64,000 nucleotides of DNA from Opitutales bacterium. Its GTDB lineage: Bacteria > Verrucomicrobiota > Verrucomicrobiia > Opitutales > UBA2987. The notes below the pieces were generated by a model. The model had not been told where the DNA came from, made no database searches, and saw only the letters and a program-made list of their open reading frames with translations. The stretch covers positions 124,001-188,000 of the forward strand of contig JAJFLU010000053.1 of NCBI GenBank assembly GCA_021772515.1. Reading direction: 5' to 3'. The stretch's first letter is position 1; each line of letters opens with the position of its first letter. Below are positions 19,568-28,110 of the stretch, in pieces. A program made the translations under genes and the position numbers.

Positions 19568-20344
19568 ATGCCCCAACCCGTAATTTGTTTCGGACAACAG
19601 CCCTGCGGTATTTTCCCCAGAAGGTTTTTGTATGCAAAGTTTGCGACCGCGAAACGGTTACAGAAGGAGATTGGTGGTGAGGTGGTCTTTTTTCTGCATG
19701 ACAGCGATCATGATTGCCGCGAAACCGTCACCATTTTAAAAAATCGCAAGACAGGCCGAATGGAGCGATTGAACTTCGATTTTCTCAACAAACTCCAGAA
19801 AAAATATTCGCCTCTCTACCTCAAACGAGTGGGGGAGGAATGGAAGAAAAAAACGGCCCGCCAGCTTCCCTGTTTCGTAGGACCGGAATTGGTGGATATC
19901 TTTAAAACGGTCGAGGCGGACAATGCAACGGACTTTTGCCTGGAAATGTATCGTGGAATGGGTTTGCTGGAGGGGGTGAAAGTCGTCCGGTCGAGCGATC
20001 CGCGATTGCGTGAGGAAGCGATAGAGGTGAGCGACTATTTTGCCGATGTGCCGCATAAGGGGGAAGTCGTTCGGGCACGAATACGCGATGGTGGATTTTT
20101 CCTGCATAAAGGTGGTCCTGCCTGGGAGGAGATACCCTGCGAAAAACCGGAAAAGGCAAAAATTAGCCCGACCCGCGATACCCGCCTGCTTTGGATGCAA
20201 TCGATTGTGGGCTGCACGCATTACGTCGCGGGGGCGGGGGAGATTCAATACCTCAATTGCTCGGAAACGCCGGAGATCACTTTTATTCGCAGGGATGACA
20301 TCGAGCGTTCCGATGAGGCCTTTATCGATTATCCGCTGACTTGA
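19568..20344 (+). CDS. Short BshC-like protein (putative cysteine ligase of bacillithiol synthesis)
   Basis: A 258-residue protein that I place as BshC-like from two signatures and its position. BshC has a TGQQ motif and a downstream DHD motif; here they appear as G9-Q-Q11 and D47-H-D49 (SDHDCRET), with LYAKFATAKRL between them as in BshC. BshC normally has about 530 residues, so this is half-size and lacks the long coiled-coil part. It is followed by bshB and bshA, which supports a role in adding cysteine to glucosaminyl malate. The ATG at 19568 gives the natural start. An upstream TTG at 19490 is in frame but looks non-coding. Function is inference. Confidence 0.6.
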   Translation: MPQPVICFGQQPCGIFPRRFLYAKFATAKRLQKEIGGEVVFFLHDSDHDCRETVTILKNRKTGRMERLNFDFLNKLQKKYSPLYLKRVGEEWKKKTARQLPCFVGPELVDIFKTVEADNATDFCLEMYRGMGLLEGVKVVRSSDPRLREEAIEVSDYFADVPHKGEVVRARIRDGGFFLHKGGPAWEEIPCEKPEKAKISPTRDTRLLWMQSIVGCTHYVAGAGEIQYLNCSETPEITFIRRDDIERSDEAFIDYPLT

Positions 20345-20374
20345 TTTAATTAACTGCACAATAATTTTTCTAAC

Positions 20375-21091
20375 ATGCCTCCCAAAACTATACTGGCCAT
20401 TGGCGCTCACCCGGATGATATCGAATTTGGCTGCGGCGCCGTTCTGATAAAGGAAATCAATCGCGGGAATAGGGTTTGCATGCTCGTTTTGTCCAAGGGT
20501 GAAGCGGGTTCGAACGGAACTCCCACCGAACGCGTCGAAGAGGCTGGCGCGGCGGCGGAAAAAATGGGGGCCGAGTTGGAGTTTATCGAGATGGGTGGCG
20601 ATGCCCATATCGAATGCAAACCGGCCAATGCCATCGAGATAGCCCGGCGCATCCGGCTTCTCAAGCCCTCCATCGTGCTTGCGCCGCTGGATCATCAAAA
20701 TCAGCATCCCGACCACTGGAAGGCGGGCAGGCTAACACGGGAGGCTGCTAGATTGGCACGTTATGGCGGGTTGGCGGAGCTTCGTGATATGGCGGTTCAT
20801 CGGATCGGCCATTTATACTATTACGGAATTACCGGGATGGGTGATAGGCCGAGCGAGGCTGTGGCGGCATCGCTTGTCATTGACATTTCGGAGGAACACG
20901 AACGCTGGAATCAGGTGATGAACTGCCATCGGTCTCAGTTAAAGACAAAAAACTACATCGATCTGCAAAATGCGAGGGCGCGATTGTTAGGAATTGAAAT
21001 CGGGACAGAGTATGCCATGCGGCTTTTTTCGGAAGATCCAGTTCGGGTCGATTTCATTACCGATCTGCCACTTTCGGCGAGGAATTTTTAA
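20375..21091 (+). CDS. bshB: Bacillithiol deacetylase BshB (PIG-L/LmbE family)
   Basis: A zinc-dependent deacetylase that converts N-acetylglucosaminyl malate to glucosaminyl malate. The metal motif AHPDD is at residues 11-15 (with Glu-Phe-Gly-Cys-Gly following), and the second metal motif HPDHW is in HQNQHPDHWKAG. Length (238) and the C-terminal region with HRSQLKTKNY and GIEIGTEYAMRLFSE match BshB1. It sits 30 bases after the BshC-like gene and 15 bases before bshA, so the three look like one operon. Confidence 0.9.
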   Translation: MPPKTILAIGAHPDDIEFGCGAVLIKEINRGNRVCMLVLSKGEAGSNGTPTERVEEAGAAAEKMGAELEFIEMGGDAHIECKPANAIEIARRIRLLKPSIVLAPLDHQNQHPDHWKAGRLTREAARLARYGGLAELRDMAVHRIGHLYYYGITGMGDRPSEAVAASLVIDISEEHERWNQVMNCHRSQLKTKNYIDLQNARARLLGIEIGTEYAMRLFSEDPVRVDFITDLPLSARNF

Positions 21092-21106
21092 TGGTCATCC
21101 CGAAAA

Positions 21107-22249
21107 ATGGCAGCTTTACTTAAAATTGGCATAACCTGTTACCCATCGGTGGGTGGGAGCGGTATCTTGGCCTCCGAGTTGGGGCACCAATTGGCCGAGC
21201 GCGGGCATGAGGTCCATTTCATCAGCTACCAGATGCCATTTCGCCTCGATACCTCCCCGCATAACATTTATTTCCACCCGGTTGACGTTAATGAATACGA
21301 GCTTTTCAAACACGCGGATTACACCCTGCCGCTCTCGGTTAAAATGGCCGAAATCAGCCGCCAATTTGACCTCGATATCCTCCATGTGCACTATGCGGTG
21401 CCCCATGCCGTGGCCGCTATTTTGGCCTGTCAGATGCTCGGCGGCGACCGACCAAAGGTCATAACCACCCTTCACGGTACGGACACCACATTGCTCGGAA
21501 AGGATCCCAGCTATCAGCCCATTATCAAACATTCCATCGAGCACTCGAACGGGGTAACGGCGGTTTCCTACAGCCTTCGAGAGGAAACAGTTGAGACCTT
21601 CCAGATCGAAAAAGAGATCAAGGTCATCCACAATTTTTTCGAGCCTCGTGAGCCAACAAAAAGTCGCGACCAGGTTCGCGAGGAATTGGGTTTGCAGGAC
21701 GATTTTCTAATATTACACATGTCGAACCTGCGCCCGCCCAAGCGGATCGACCATCTGTTGAAAATCGTGGCCGCCTCACGGCATCGGGAACAATTGAAAC
21801 TGCTCATCCTGGCGGGAGGAAATTTTGCGCCGTATGTCCCTATCGTTCGCAAACTCGGTATTGAAAAGCAGGTGCTGGTCAAGGAATCCGTGTTGGACAT
21901 CGAGAACTATCTCAATGCCTCCGATCTCGGGCTCTACACCTCGCAGCATGAGAGCTTTGGTTTGAGCATCCTGGAGTGTATGTTTTACGGGCATCCCGTT
22001 TTGGCGACCAACGCGGGAGGGATTCAGGAAGTTCTCGAACACGGGAAAACCGGTTACGCCTACGAGGTTGGGGATATCGATGCCTTTGTCGAAGGACTGG
22101 ATTCTCTAATCGAAAACCCCTCACAACTCAGGAAAATGGGCGAGGCCGGAAAAAAACGCGCGCACAAGCTATTCAATTCAGAAAAAATCGTCGGGCAATA
22201 CGTAAATTACTACCGACAAATTCTGGATGAGAGCGGAGAGAATTTCTGA
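21107..22249 (+). CDS. bshA: N-acetylglucosaminyl L-malate synthase BshA (GT4)
   Basis: Catalyses the first step of bacillithiol synthesis, joining GlcNAc from UDP-GlcNAc to L-malate. It is a GT4 enzyme with two Rossmann domains. The N-terminal GGSGILASELGHQLAERGHE and HFISYQMPFRL are characteristic of BshA, as are ILHVHYAVPHA and TTLHGTDTTLLG. The C-terminal nucleotide-sugar site shows HESFGLSILECM and ATNAGGIQEVL. At 380 residues it is full length. With bshB and the short BshC-like gene it forms a bacillithiol locus, read away from the KARI paralogue. Confidence 0.92.
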   Translation: MAALLKIGITCYPSVGGSGILASELGHQLAERGHEVHFISYQMPFRLDTSPHNIYFHPVDVNEYELFKHADYTLPLSVKMAEISRQFDLDILHVHYAVPHAVAAILACQMLGGDRPKVITTLHGTDTTLLGKDPSYQPIIKHSIEHSNGVTAVSYSLREETVETFQIEKEIKVIHNFFEPREPTKSRDQVREELGLQDDFLILHMSNLRPPKRIDHLLKIVAASRHREQLKLLILAGGNFAPYVPIVRKLGIEKQVLVKESVLDIENYLNASDLGLYTSQHESFGLSILECMFYGHPVLATNAGGIQEVLEHGKTGYAYEVGDIDAFVEGLDSLIENPSQLRKMGEAGKKRAHKLFNSEKIVGQYVNYYRQILDESGENF

Positions 22250-22294
22250 TCGTTTGGAATACCCATAATGCCGTGGTAGTATTTGCTTGATTCT

Positions 22295-22341
22295 AATAAA
22301 AATTATCCGTGACTATCCGTGTAATTCGTGGTTGAAAATGA
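22295..22341. repeat. Short dispersed repeat (CCGTGTAATTCGTGGTT type)
   Basis: Within the 189-base spacer after bshA lies ATTATCCGTGACTATCCGTG followed by TAATTCGTGGTTG. It resembles, in reverse complement, the AACCACGGATTGCACGG motif near 1183, and it is a common type of spacer DNA. No gene is seen in 22250-22438. Confidence 0.45.
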
Positions 22342-22438
22342 GGGTCCCACTACTTTACTGATTGAACTTGAAAAATAAGGAAGTTGTGGCAGGATGAGTC
22401 TGCTGGTATTTATTGGAAAAGTGGAAATATTTGTTTAA

Positions 22439-23485
22439 ATGATTGCTGATACTTTTGAAAATGCGGGTTATTTTCCTCGGGAGTGTTCATTTAGTCCTTC
22501 GGATTGGGGGATTCTATCGGAGTTTTGGTATCCGGTAGCATTGGCCGAGGATATTGAGGATAAACCGGTTAAGGTGAGGCTGCTGGATGAGAATCTGGTG
22601 GTTTATCGGACTTCAAAGGGGTTCGTTGTGGCCAAGGATTTATGCGTTCATCGGGGTTCGCCTCTTTCGTTGGGCTGGGTGGAGGGCGACGAGATCGTCT
22701 GTGGTTATCATGGCTATCGCTACAATATGGAGGGCAAATGCACGCTCGTTCCTTCCCATCCCGACTGGAAGCCGCCGAGCAAGTTATGCCTCAAGGTGTA
22801 TCTGCACGAGGAGAGATATGGTGTGATTTGGGCCTGCTTATCGGATCAGCCAAAAAATGCTATTCCCGATTGGGAAATGGAATGGAATGACCAGAAATTT
22901 CGCTGGTTTTCGTGGGGGCCGATTGTCTGGGATTGTTCGGCTGGGCGCGCGATTGAAAATTTTCTGGATAACGCCCATTTTTCCTTCATTCATCGCAACA
23001 CTTTCGGGCAGGAATCGAGCGCCGAAATGGGCGCCGAGTATAAACTGGAACCGTTTGAGCATGGTCTCATCATGGATTTCGATTATCTGGCGGGCAACCC
23101 GGCGGATTCTCCCATAAAGGGCACGGATCAACTGCAGCGGCATATGAATCGCACCTTGACTTATCCATTTTTCACCCGATCGCGCATACAGTATCCCGAA
23201 GGCAAGGAGCAGATTATTCATATCAATGTGACACCCGTTTCGGCGCGCAAATCGCAGTTGTTATTCCTCTTTTCCAGAAATTTCGATCATCATGTGCCGG
23301 TGGAGGATCTCCTTGCCTGGGAAAAGAAAATTTTGCTGGAAGATAAATGCTATATCGAATCGCAGAAGCCGGAAGAGATACCCCTCGATCTTTCGGAGGA
23401 GGTCCACGTTCGCGCCGATAAGGCGTCCATAGCCTTGCGCCGCTGGATGATAAAAATTGGCCTCGGGCGCGATTTTACGGCGTAG
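22439..23485 (+). CDS. Rieske non-heme iron oxygenase, alpha subunit type
   Basis: A 348-residue ring-hydroxylating or O-demethylating type oxygenase. The N-terminal Rieske domain binds 2Fe-2S through Cys69, His71, Cys88 and His91 (CVHRG ... CGYHGY). The catalytic domain has the mononuclear iron motif ENFLDNAHFSFIH. This arrangement resembles the VanA-like single-component terminal oxygenases, which need a separate reductase; none is encoded nearby. The substrate cannot be told from sequence. Neighbouring SDR and ABM-type genes, converging from the other strand, could belong to the same pathway, but this is only a guess from proximity. Confidence 0.8.
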   Translation: MIADTFENAGYFPRECSFSPSDWGILSEFWYPVALAEDIEDKPVKVRLLDENLVVYRTSKGFVVAKDLCVHRGSPLSLGWVEGDEIVCGYHGYRYNMEGKCTLVPSHPDWKPPSKLCLKVYLHEERYGVIWACLSDQPKNAIPDWEMEWNDQKFRWFSWGPIVWDCSAGRAIENFLDNAHFSFIHRNTFGQESSAEMGAEYKLEPFEHGLIMDFDYLAGNPADSPIKGTDQLQRHMNRTLTYPFFTRSRIQYPEGKEQIIHINVTPVSARKSQLLFLFSRNFDHHVPVEDLLAWEKKILLEDKCYIESQKPEEIPLDLSEEVHVRADKASIALRRWMIKIGLGRDFTA

Positions 23486-23511
23486 GTTTTTCCCTGTAAT
23501 ATCCAGCGATT

Positions 23512-24273
23512 TTATTGCGCCAAGAAACCACCGTCCACGTTTATGGCTTGGCCGGTGACGAATGATGCGGAATCCGAACAAAGCCATATCACGGCTGCGG
23601 CGATTTCATCCGGTTGCCCCATGCGTCCTATTGGGTGGAGGGTGTTAAACTCTTTTTCGGTTTCCGGCTTTTCCTCGATAAATTTTTCAACCATAGGAGT
23701 GCGGATAAATCCGGGGCAAACGGCGTTAATGCGAATTCCTTTGTCCGCATAATTGAGAGCACCCGATTTTGTCAGGCCGACCACGCCGTGTTTCGCCGCG
23801 ACATATCCTGCGTTTATTCCGCCCACGAGACCATATACCGAGGCGGTGTTGACGATTGCCCCGCCACCCTGCTTGAGCATTTGCTGAATTTCATATTTCA
23901 TGCACAACCAAACGCCTTTGAGGTTGATATCAATGACCATATCCCATGATTTTTCGGGATAATCACCGACCAAAATATCCGCCGCGCCGATGATACCGGC
24001 ATTGTTGAACGCATAGTCCAAGCGCCCGTAGATTTGCACCGTTTTATCAACCGCTGTTTGCACGTTTTGGGCATTCGTAACATCCAGTTTTTGAAAGAAA
24101 GCATCACCGCCGGATTTCTTGATCGACTGGACCGTTTGCCCGCCGCCATCGGAGTCGATATCGGTGACTACGACTTTGCCACCTTCCCTGGCAAAGACAA
24201 TCGCCGTTGTCCGCCCGATACCGGAGCCCCCGCCGGTTATCAGTACAACTTTACCCAGCATTTTTCCCTTCAT
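23512..24273 (-). CDS. Short-chain dehydrogenase/reductase
   Basis: A 253-residue classical SDR: the cofactor motif TGGGSGIG (about residues 14-21), an Asp after the second strand (VTDID) that favours NAD+, the NNAG motif, and the catalytic Ser/Tyr/Lys in NTASVYGL and YVAAKHG. The C terminus has the usual GRMGQPDEIAAAVIWLCSD and VTGQAINVDGG. Substrate unknown. The ABM-domain gene lies 24 bases upstream on the same strand, so both are probably co-transcribed. Confidence 0.9.
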   Translation of the reverse strand: MKGKMLGKVVLITGGGSGIGRTTAIVFAREGGKVVVTDIDSDGGGQTVQSIKKSGGDAFFQKLDVTNAQNVQTAVDKTVQIYGRLDYAFNNAGIIGAADILVGDYPEKSWDMVIDINLKGVWLCMKYEIQQMLKQGGGAIVNTASVYGLVGGINAGYVAAKHGVVGLTKSGALNYADKGIRINAVCPGFIRTPMVEKFIEEKPETEKEFNTLHPIGRMGQPDEIAAAVIWLCSDSASFVTGQAINVDGGFLAQ

Positions 24274-24297
24274 GGAATCGCACTAATCCGGTCAGAT

Positions 24298-24621
24298 TTA
24301 ATTTTCTTCAGACGGAGGCACAACGTCATAGAAAAACGGTTGGGTTTTCTCGCAGAGATCTAAAAATGCGGCGGGGATTTTTTCATCGGGCGCACAGGGA
24401 CCGAGGAGTTCTACGAGATTATCGAGATGGTCAAACAAGGATTTTTCATCGGTCCATCGTTCATACAGCACATACTCTCGGGGTTGACCCTGCTGCCGCA
24501 GAAAAGTGTAATCGAGGCATCCATCCTCGCCACGTGAAATCTTGGTCATGCGGGCTGCGAGGTTATGAAATTCCTCCTCTTTGCCTTCTTTGATGGTTAT
24601 ATGAAATAAGATAGTAATCAT
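24298..24621 (-). CDS. Antibiotic biosynthesis monooxygenase (ABM) domain protein
   Basis: A 107-residue protein with the dimeric ferredoxin-like ABM fold. Supporting features are an early strand FHITIKEGKEEEFHNLA, then SRGEDGCLDYTFLRQQG, YVLYERWTDEKSLFDHL, which match the family order. Members include quinol monooxygenases and heme-degrading enzymes, but many are uncharacterised. It is upstream of the SDR gene on the same strand. Confidence 0.82.
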   Translation of the reverse strand: MITILFHITIKEGKEEEFHNLAARMTKISRGEDGCLDYTFLRQQGQPREYVLYERWTDEKSLFDHLDNLVELLGPCAPDEKIPAAFLDLCEKTQPFFYDVVPPSEEN

Positions 24622-24687
24622 TATTTTTTTGTATCTCCTTTGATGTGATTATTTTTTTTACCGCAGATTGAATTGGCAAAAATCGGG

Positions 24688-25224
24688 TTAAACGATAAGA
24701 ACGAGTGATCCTATTTCGGTGTTGTTGAAAAGATTGATGAGATCGTTATCTTTCAGAACGGGGCAGCCGGCGGTTTGGGGTATTCCGATTTTTTCAGGGT
24801 GGTTATTTCCGTGGATGTAGATGTAGCGGTTGTAGGAATCGAAACCGGAACCGCTGTTTTTTCCTTCTTCGAGACCTTTCAACCACAAAATTCGCGTGGT
24901 GACAAAGTTCTTTATCTGCTCCTCGGGGGAATATTCGGTATAGTGTTTCCCGGTATAAATCCGGCCCTTGAAAACCCCTCCTTCGGGGGTTCCTGCGCCT
25001 ATTTTTTCTTCGATTCTGTGCAAACCGAGGGGAGTGCCGAAGGAGTTTTCTCGACAGGAGGGCGGATTTTTCGATGTGGAAACGGGATAGGTGGCTCGTA
25101 AATTATTTTCGGAAAAAAAATGCAGTTTTTGCTCGATTATGGAAATAATAATAACATCTTTTGTGGGCTTGATGTTTTGAACCTCACAGTATTCGATAAA
25201 AGATTCTAAAGGAGTAGAAGTCAT
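24688..25224 (-). CDS. L,D-transpeptidase (YkuD) family protein
   Basis: About 178 residues from the ATG at 25224. The YkuD domain begins with VIIISIIEQKLHFF and ends with the active-site region YIYIHGNNHPEKIGIPQTAG followed by Cys-Pro-Val. The catalytic Cys and the upstream His are kept, but the usual SHGC(I/V)R is TAGCPV here. No signal peptide is seen in this reading, and the frame stays open to 25359, where the extra residues would lie antisense to asd. Family members form 3-3 peptidoglycan crosslinks or anchor lipoproteins. The start shares a base with the divergent asd gene. Confidence 0.72.
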   Translation of the reverse strand: MTSTPLESFIEYCEVQNIKPTKDVIIISIIEQKLHFFSENNLRATYPVSTSKNPPSCRENSFGTPLGLHRIEEKIGAGTPEGGVFKGRIYTGKHYTEYSPEEQIKNFVTTRILWLKGLEEGKNSGSGFDSYNRYIYIHGNNHPEKIGIPQTAGCPVLKDNDLINLFNNTEIGSLVLIV

Positions 25225-26267
25225 TGAGCCTATCATATAAAGTTGGTATTGTCGGAGCCACCGGCGCCGTCGGTCAAGAGTTGATTCGGTTATTGATCGA
25301 GCGGAATTTTCCCGTCCGTGAAATCCGGCTGTACGCCTCGGCCCGTTCTGCGGGATCAAATATCACCTATGATGGGCGCGATTTCCCGGTGGAAGAAGCC
25401 ACTCCCGAGGTTTTTTCGGGTCTGGATATTGCCCTTTTCAGCGCCGGGGGCAGCATCACGCGGACATTGGCCCCACAGGCGGTCGAGCGGGGCTGCGTGG
25501 TGATCGACAATAGTTCGGCTTTTCGGATGGAGCCGGGAGTTCCTTTGATAATTCCTGAAATCAACCCCCACGCGGCTTTCGCCCATAAGGGATTGATCGC
25601 CAATCCGAATTGCTCGACCGCAGTTGCCTTGATGGGGCTTTACCCGCTGCACAAGCTCTTCGGGTTGAAACGTTTTTTCGCAGCCACCTATCAAGCGGTA
25701 TCGGGTTCCGGGGCAGCGGCAATCGGTGAATTGGACCGGCAGACGCGAGATTGGGCCAGCGGCAAGCCGATGGAAAGCGAAGTTTATCCGCACCCGATCG
25801 CGTTTAACCTGCTTCCCCATGTGGATGTTTTTTTAGATGACGGCTATACACGTGAAGAGCTTAAAATGCGCAACGAGAGTGCAAAAATCATGGAAATTCC
25901 CGATATTCGGGTATCGGCAACCTGTGTGCGCGTGCCGGTTTTTCGAGCCCATTCCGTGGCGGTGAGTGCCGAGTTCGACCAAACTGTTGACATTGAGGCC
26001 GCCCGTCGGGCGATCTCCGAATTTCCTGGCAGCGAATTGGTCGACAACACGGAAAATAACGAATATCCGATGCCACTCTACTATTCGGAGCGGGTGCCGT
26101 GTGGAGTGGGGCGTTTGCGGAAGGACACGGCTTTTGAAAATGGAATCTCATTTTGGGTGGTGGGAGACCAGTTGTGGAAGGGGGCGGCATTGAACACGAT
26201 CCAGATCGCCGAGTTACTGCACGCGAATGGACTGGTAGGGATCGGGGCTTCGGCATCCCGTGAATGA
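25224..26267 (+). CDS. asd: Aspartate-semialdehyde dehydrogenase
   Basis: Reduces aspartyl phosphate to aspartate semialdehyde, feeding lysine/diaminopimelate, methionine and threonine synthesis. The N-terminal nucleotide site is VGIVGATGAVGQEL, the catalytic Cys is Cys130 in NPNCSTAV, and the GSGAAAIGELDRQ segment follows. Length (347) is typical. Start is the TTG at 25224, preceded at nine bases by AAAGGAG; this good ribosome binding site decides it. tRNA-Val lies 112 bases downstream. Confidence 0.95.
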   Translation: MSLSYKVGIVGATGAVGQELIRLLIERNFPVREIRLYASARSAGSNITYDGRDFPVEEATPEVFSGLDIALFSAGGSITRTLAPQAVERGCVVIDNSSAFRMEPGVPLIIPEINPHAAFAHKGLIANPNCSTAVALMGLYPLHKLFGLKRFFAATYQAVSGSGAAAIGELDRQTRDWASGKPMESEVYPHPIAFNLLPHVDVFLDDGYTREELKMRNESAKIMEIPDIRVSATCVRVPVFRAHSVAVSAEFDQTVDIEAARRAISEFPGSELVDNTENNEYPMPLYYSERVPCGVGRLRKDTAFENGISFWVVGDQLWKGAALNTIQIAELLHANGLVGIGASASRE

Positions 26268-26379
26268 GTGAATTTGAATTCGCCAGCAGGAGACTCAACC
26301 GGCAGGTTGGCACTTTGGGCTTGTGGTTTGGGGAGAACCCTGCTTGATAAATCGGCTCTTCCCGGGCCTTTGGCTTATT

Positions 26380-26456
26380 GGACGGCTAGCTCAGTTGGTT
26401 AGAGCACCTGGTTTACACCCAGGGGGTCGCAGGTTCGAGTCCTGTGCCGTCCACCA
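26380..26456 (+). tRNA. tRNA-Val (anticodon UAC)
   Basis: A complete cloverleaf with encoded CCA. Acceptor arms are GGACGGC and GCCGTCC, the D-arm GCTCAGTTGGTTAGAGC, the anticodon stem CCTGG/CCAGG with loop TTTACAC (anticodon TAC), and the T-arm contains GGTTCGAGTCC. Discriminator A is followed by CCA at 454-456 of the 26 kb line. It lies between asd and ilvN. Confidence 0.97.
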
Positions 26457-26481
26457 TAGTTTTTGTAAATAGAAAATTGTC

Positions 26482-26979
26482 ATGAAACATACATTATCAG
26501 TGCTCGTTGAAAACAAGTTTGGCGTGCTTGCGCGAGTCGCCGGCATGTTCAGTGGGCGGGGCTTCAATATCGACACCCTGAATGTGGCGCCAACCCAGGA
26601 GGCCGATATTTCCAGGATTACGGCCACTGTTCATGGTGACGAATCCCAACTCGATCAGGCCATCAAACAGCTCAATAAATTGGTCGATGTAATTGAAATC
26701 AAGGATTTCAAATCCGGTGAATTTGTGGCCCGCGAGCTTCTCATGGTAAAGGTGACTGCGAAATCGGAAACCCGCTCCGAGATTTTGCAAATTTGCGACA
26801 TATTTCGGGCAAAAATCATCGATGCTTCTCCCACCAGTGTAATCGTGGAAGTCACCGGGAATGAGGGGAAAATCAAAGCTTTTTACGAATTGATTGAACC
26901 CTTTGGAATCAATGAGCTTGCCCGTACTGGAAACCTTGCCCTCGAGCGTCGGATGTTCACTGCGGAAGAAGGAGAGTAA
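26482..26979 (+). CDS. ilvN: Acetolactate synthase small (regulatory) subunit
   Basis: A 165-residue regulatory subunit that gives valine feedback control to acetolactate synthase. The N-terminal ACT domain is clear: LSVLVENKFGVLARVAGMFSGRGFNI, followed by a C-terminal domain with ARELLMVKV and RTGNLALERR. The catalytic subunit (ilvB) is not in the window. The next gene, ilvC, is on the same strand 69 bases downstream, with a terminator-like hairpin between. The tRNA-Val gene just upstream decodes the end-product amino acid, probably by chance. Confidence 0.95.
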   Translation: MKHTLSVLVENKFGVLARVAGMFSGRGFNIDTLNVAPTQEADISRITATVHGDESQLDQAIKQLNKLVDVIEIKDFKSGEFVARELLMVKVTAKSETRSEILQICDIFRAKIIDASPTSVIVEVTGNEGKIKAFYELIEPFGINELARTGNLALERRMFTAEEGE

Positions 26980-27001
26980 GGCGCCTGATGGGCCTTTTTT
27001 A
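26978..27001 (+). terminator. Terminator-like hairpin between ilvN and ilvC
   Basis: AGGCGC, loop CTGAT, then GGGCCT with one G-G mismatch, followed by a run of T. It starts at the ilvN stop codon. It may end part of the ilvN transcripts or uncouple ilvN from ilvC. Confidence 0.5.
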
Positions 27002-27048
27002 TTCGATCGGTGGTTATTTGCTATTTCTAATTAAACTCAAAAAATCTT

Positions 27049-28080
27049 ATGCCAGCTAAAGCGAAAGTATATACAAACAAGGATGCGGATCTTCGCGTTC
27101 TCAGACATAAAACGCTCGGTGTGATCGGTTATGGCTCCCAGGGCCACGCTCATGCTTTGAACCTCAAGGACAGCGGCCTGAAGGTGATCGTGGGGCTTTA
27201 CCCGAAAAGTAAATCGGTAAAGGTTGCCCAGAGACATGGATTCGAGGTTTTTAGCTCCGCCGAGGTCGCTCAAAAAGCGGATATCATCATGCTGGCCGTG
27301 CCGGATATGAAGCAGGCTGATGTTTTTAACAACGATCTGCTGCCTAATCTTACCAAGGGAAAAACTCTGCTGTTTAGTCATGGTTTTGCGATTCAATATG
27401 ATCTTATTAAACCGCCCAGGGGCATCGATGTGGTGATGGTTGCCCCGAAGGGGCCCGGTCATGTTGTGCGTACCCAATATTTAGAAGGGAAGGGTGTGCC
27501 GGCGCTTGTTGCGGTGGTCAAAGGTTCGTCTAAAAATGCCAAAAAGACAGCCTTGGCCTGGGCCAAAGGTATTGGCGCGACGCGGGCGGGTGTTCTCCAG
27601 ACATCTTTTAAGGAAGAGACCGAAACCGATCTTTTCGGCGAGCAGGCGGTGCTCTGTGGAGGGGCCAGCGCCCTTGTTACGGCCGGATTTGAAACCTTGG
27701 TCGAAGCGGGTTATCAGCCCGAAATGGCTTACTTCGAGTGTTTGCATGAGCTGAAGTTAATCGTCGATATGATGGTCGAATCGGGTATCGCGGGGATGCG
27801 TTTTTCGGTATCTGAAACGGCTAAATGGGGCGACCTGTCGCGGGGACCAAGGGTGGTCAACAAGTCTACCAAACGCACCATGAATGCGATCTTGAAAGAA
27901 ATTCAATCGGGTAAATTTGCCAAGGAGTGGGTCGCTGAGTACAATGGAGGTTTGAAAAATTACAATGCCCTCATGAAAGAAGGAGAAGATCATTTAATTG
28001 AGAAAACAGGAGAACGGCTGCGTGGTATGATGCCCTGGGTGAAGAAAAAGAATCTTAAAGGCGCTCAGGCAGCTTATTGA
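27049..28080 (+). CDS. ilvC: Ketol-acid reductoisomerase (canonical)
   Basis: Converts acetolactate to dihydroxyvalerate in valine, leucine and isoleucine synthesis. All class I catalytic positions are present: GYGSQGHAHALNL cofactor loop, FSHGF His, MVAPKGPGH Lys, Asp/Glu in TETDLFGEQ, both Glu in FECLHE, and Ser in FSVSETAKWG. It is 343 residues long. It follows ilvN, which fits a branched-chain amino acid unit. The second, divergent copy at 18390 lacks two of these residues. Confidence 0.97.
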   Translation: MPAKAKVYTNKDADLRVLRHKTLGVIGYGSQGHAHALNLKDSGLKVIVGLYPKSKSVKVAQRHGFEVFSSAEVAQKADIIMLAVPDMKQADVFNNDLLPNLTKGKTLLFSHGFAIQYDLIKPPRGIDVVMVAPKGPGHVVRTQYLEGKGVPALVAVVKGSSKNAKKTALAWAKGIGATRAGVLQTSFKEETETDLFGEQAVLCGGASALVTAGFETLVEAGYQPEMAYFECLHELKLIVDMMVESGIAGMRFSVSETAKWGDLSRGPRVVNKSTKRTMNAILKEIQSGKFAKEWVAEYNGGLKNYNALMKEGEDHLIEKTGERLRGMMPWVKKKNLKGAQAAY

Positions 28081-28110
28081 ATCGATTAGCGCTCATAAAT
28101 ATAAGAATTA

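Noticed and set aside
19736-20716. Minus-strand frame of 326 residues across the bacillithiol genes
   Set aside because: Runs antisense to two genes with clear motifs; itself without recognisable features.
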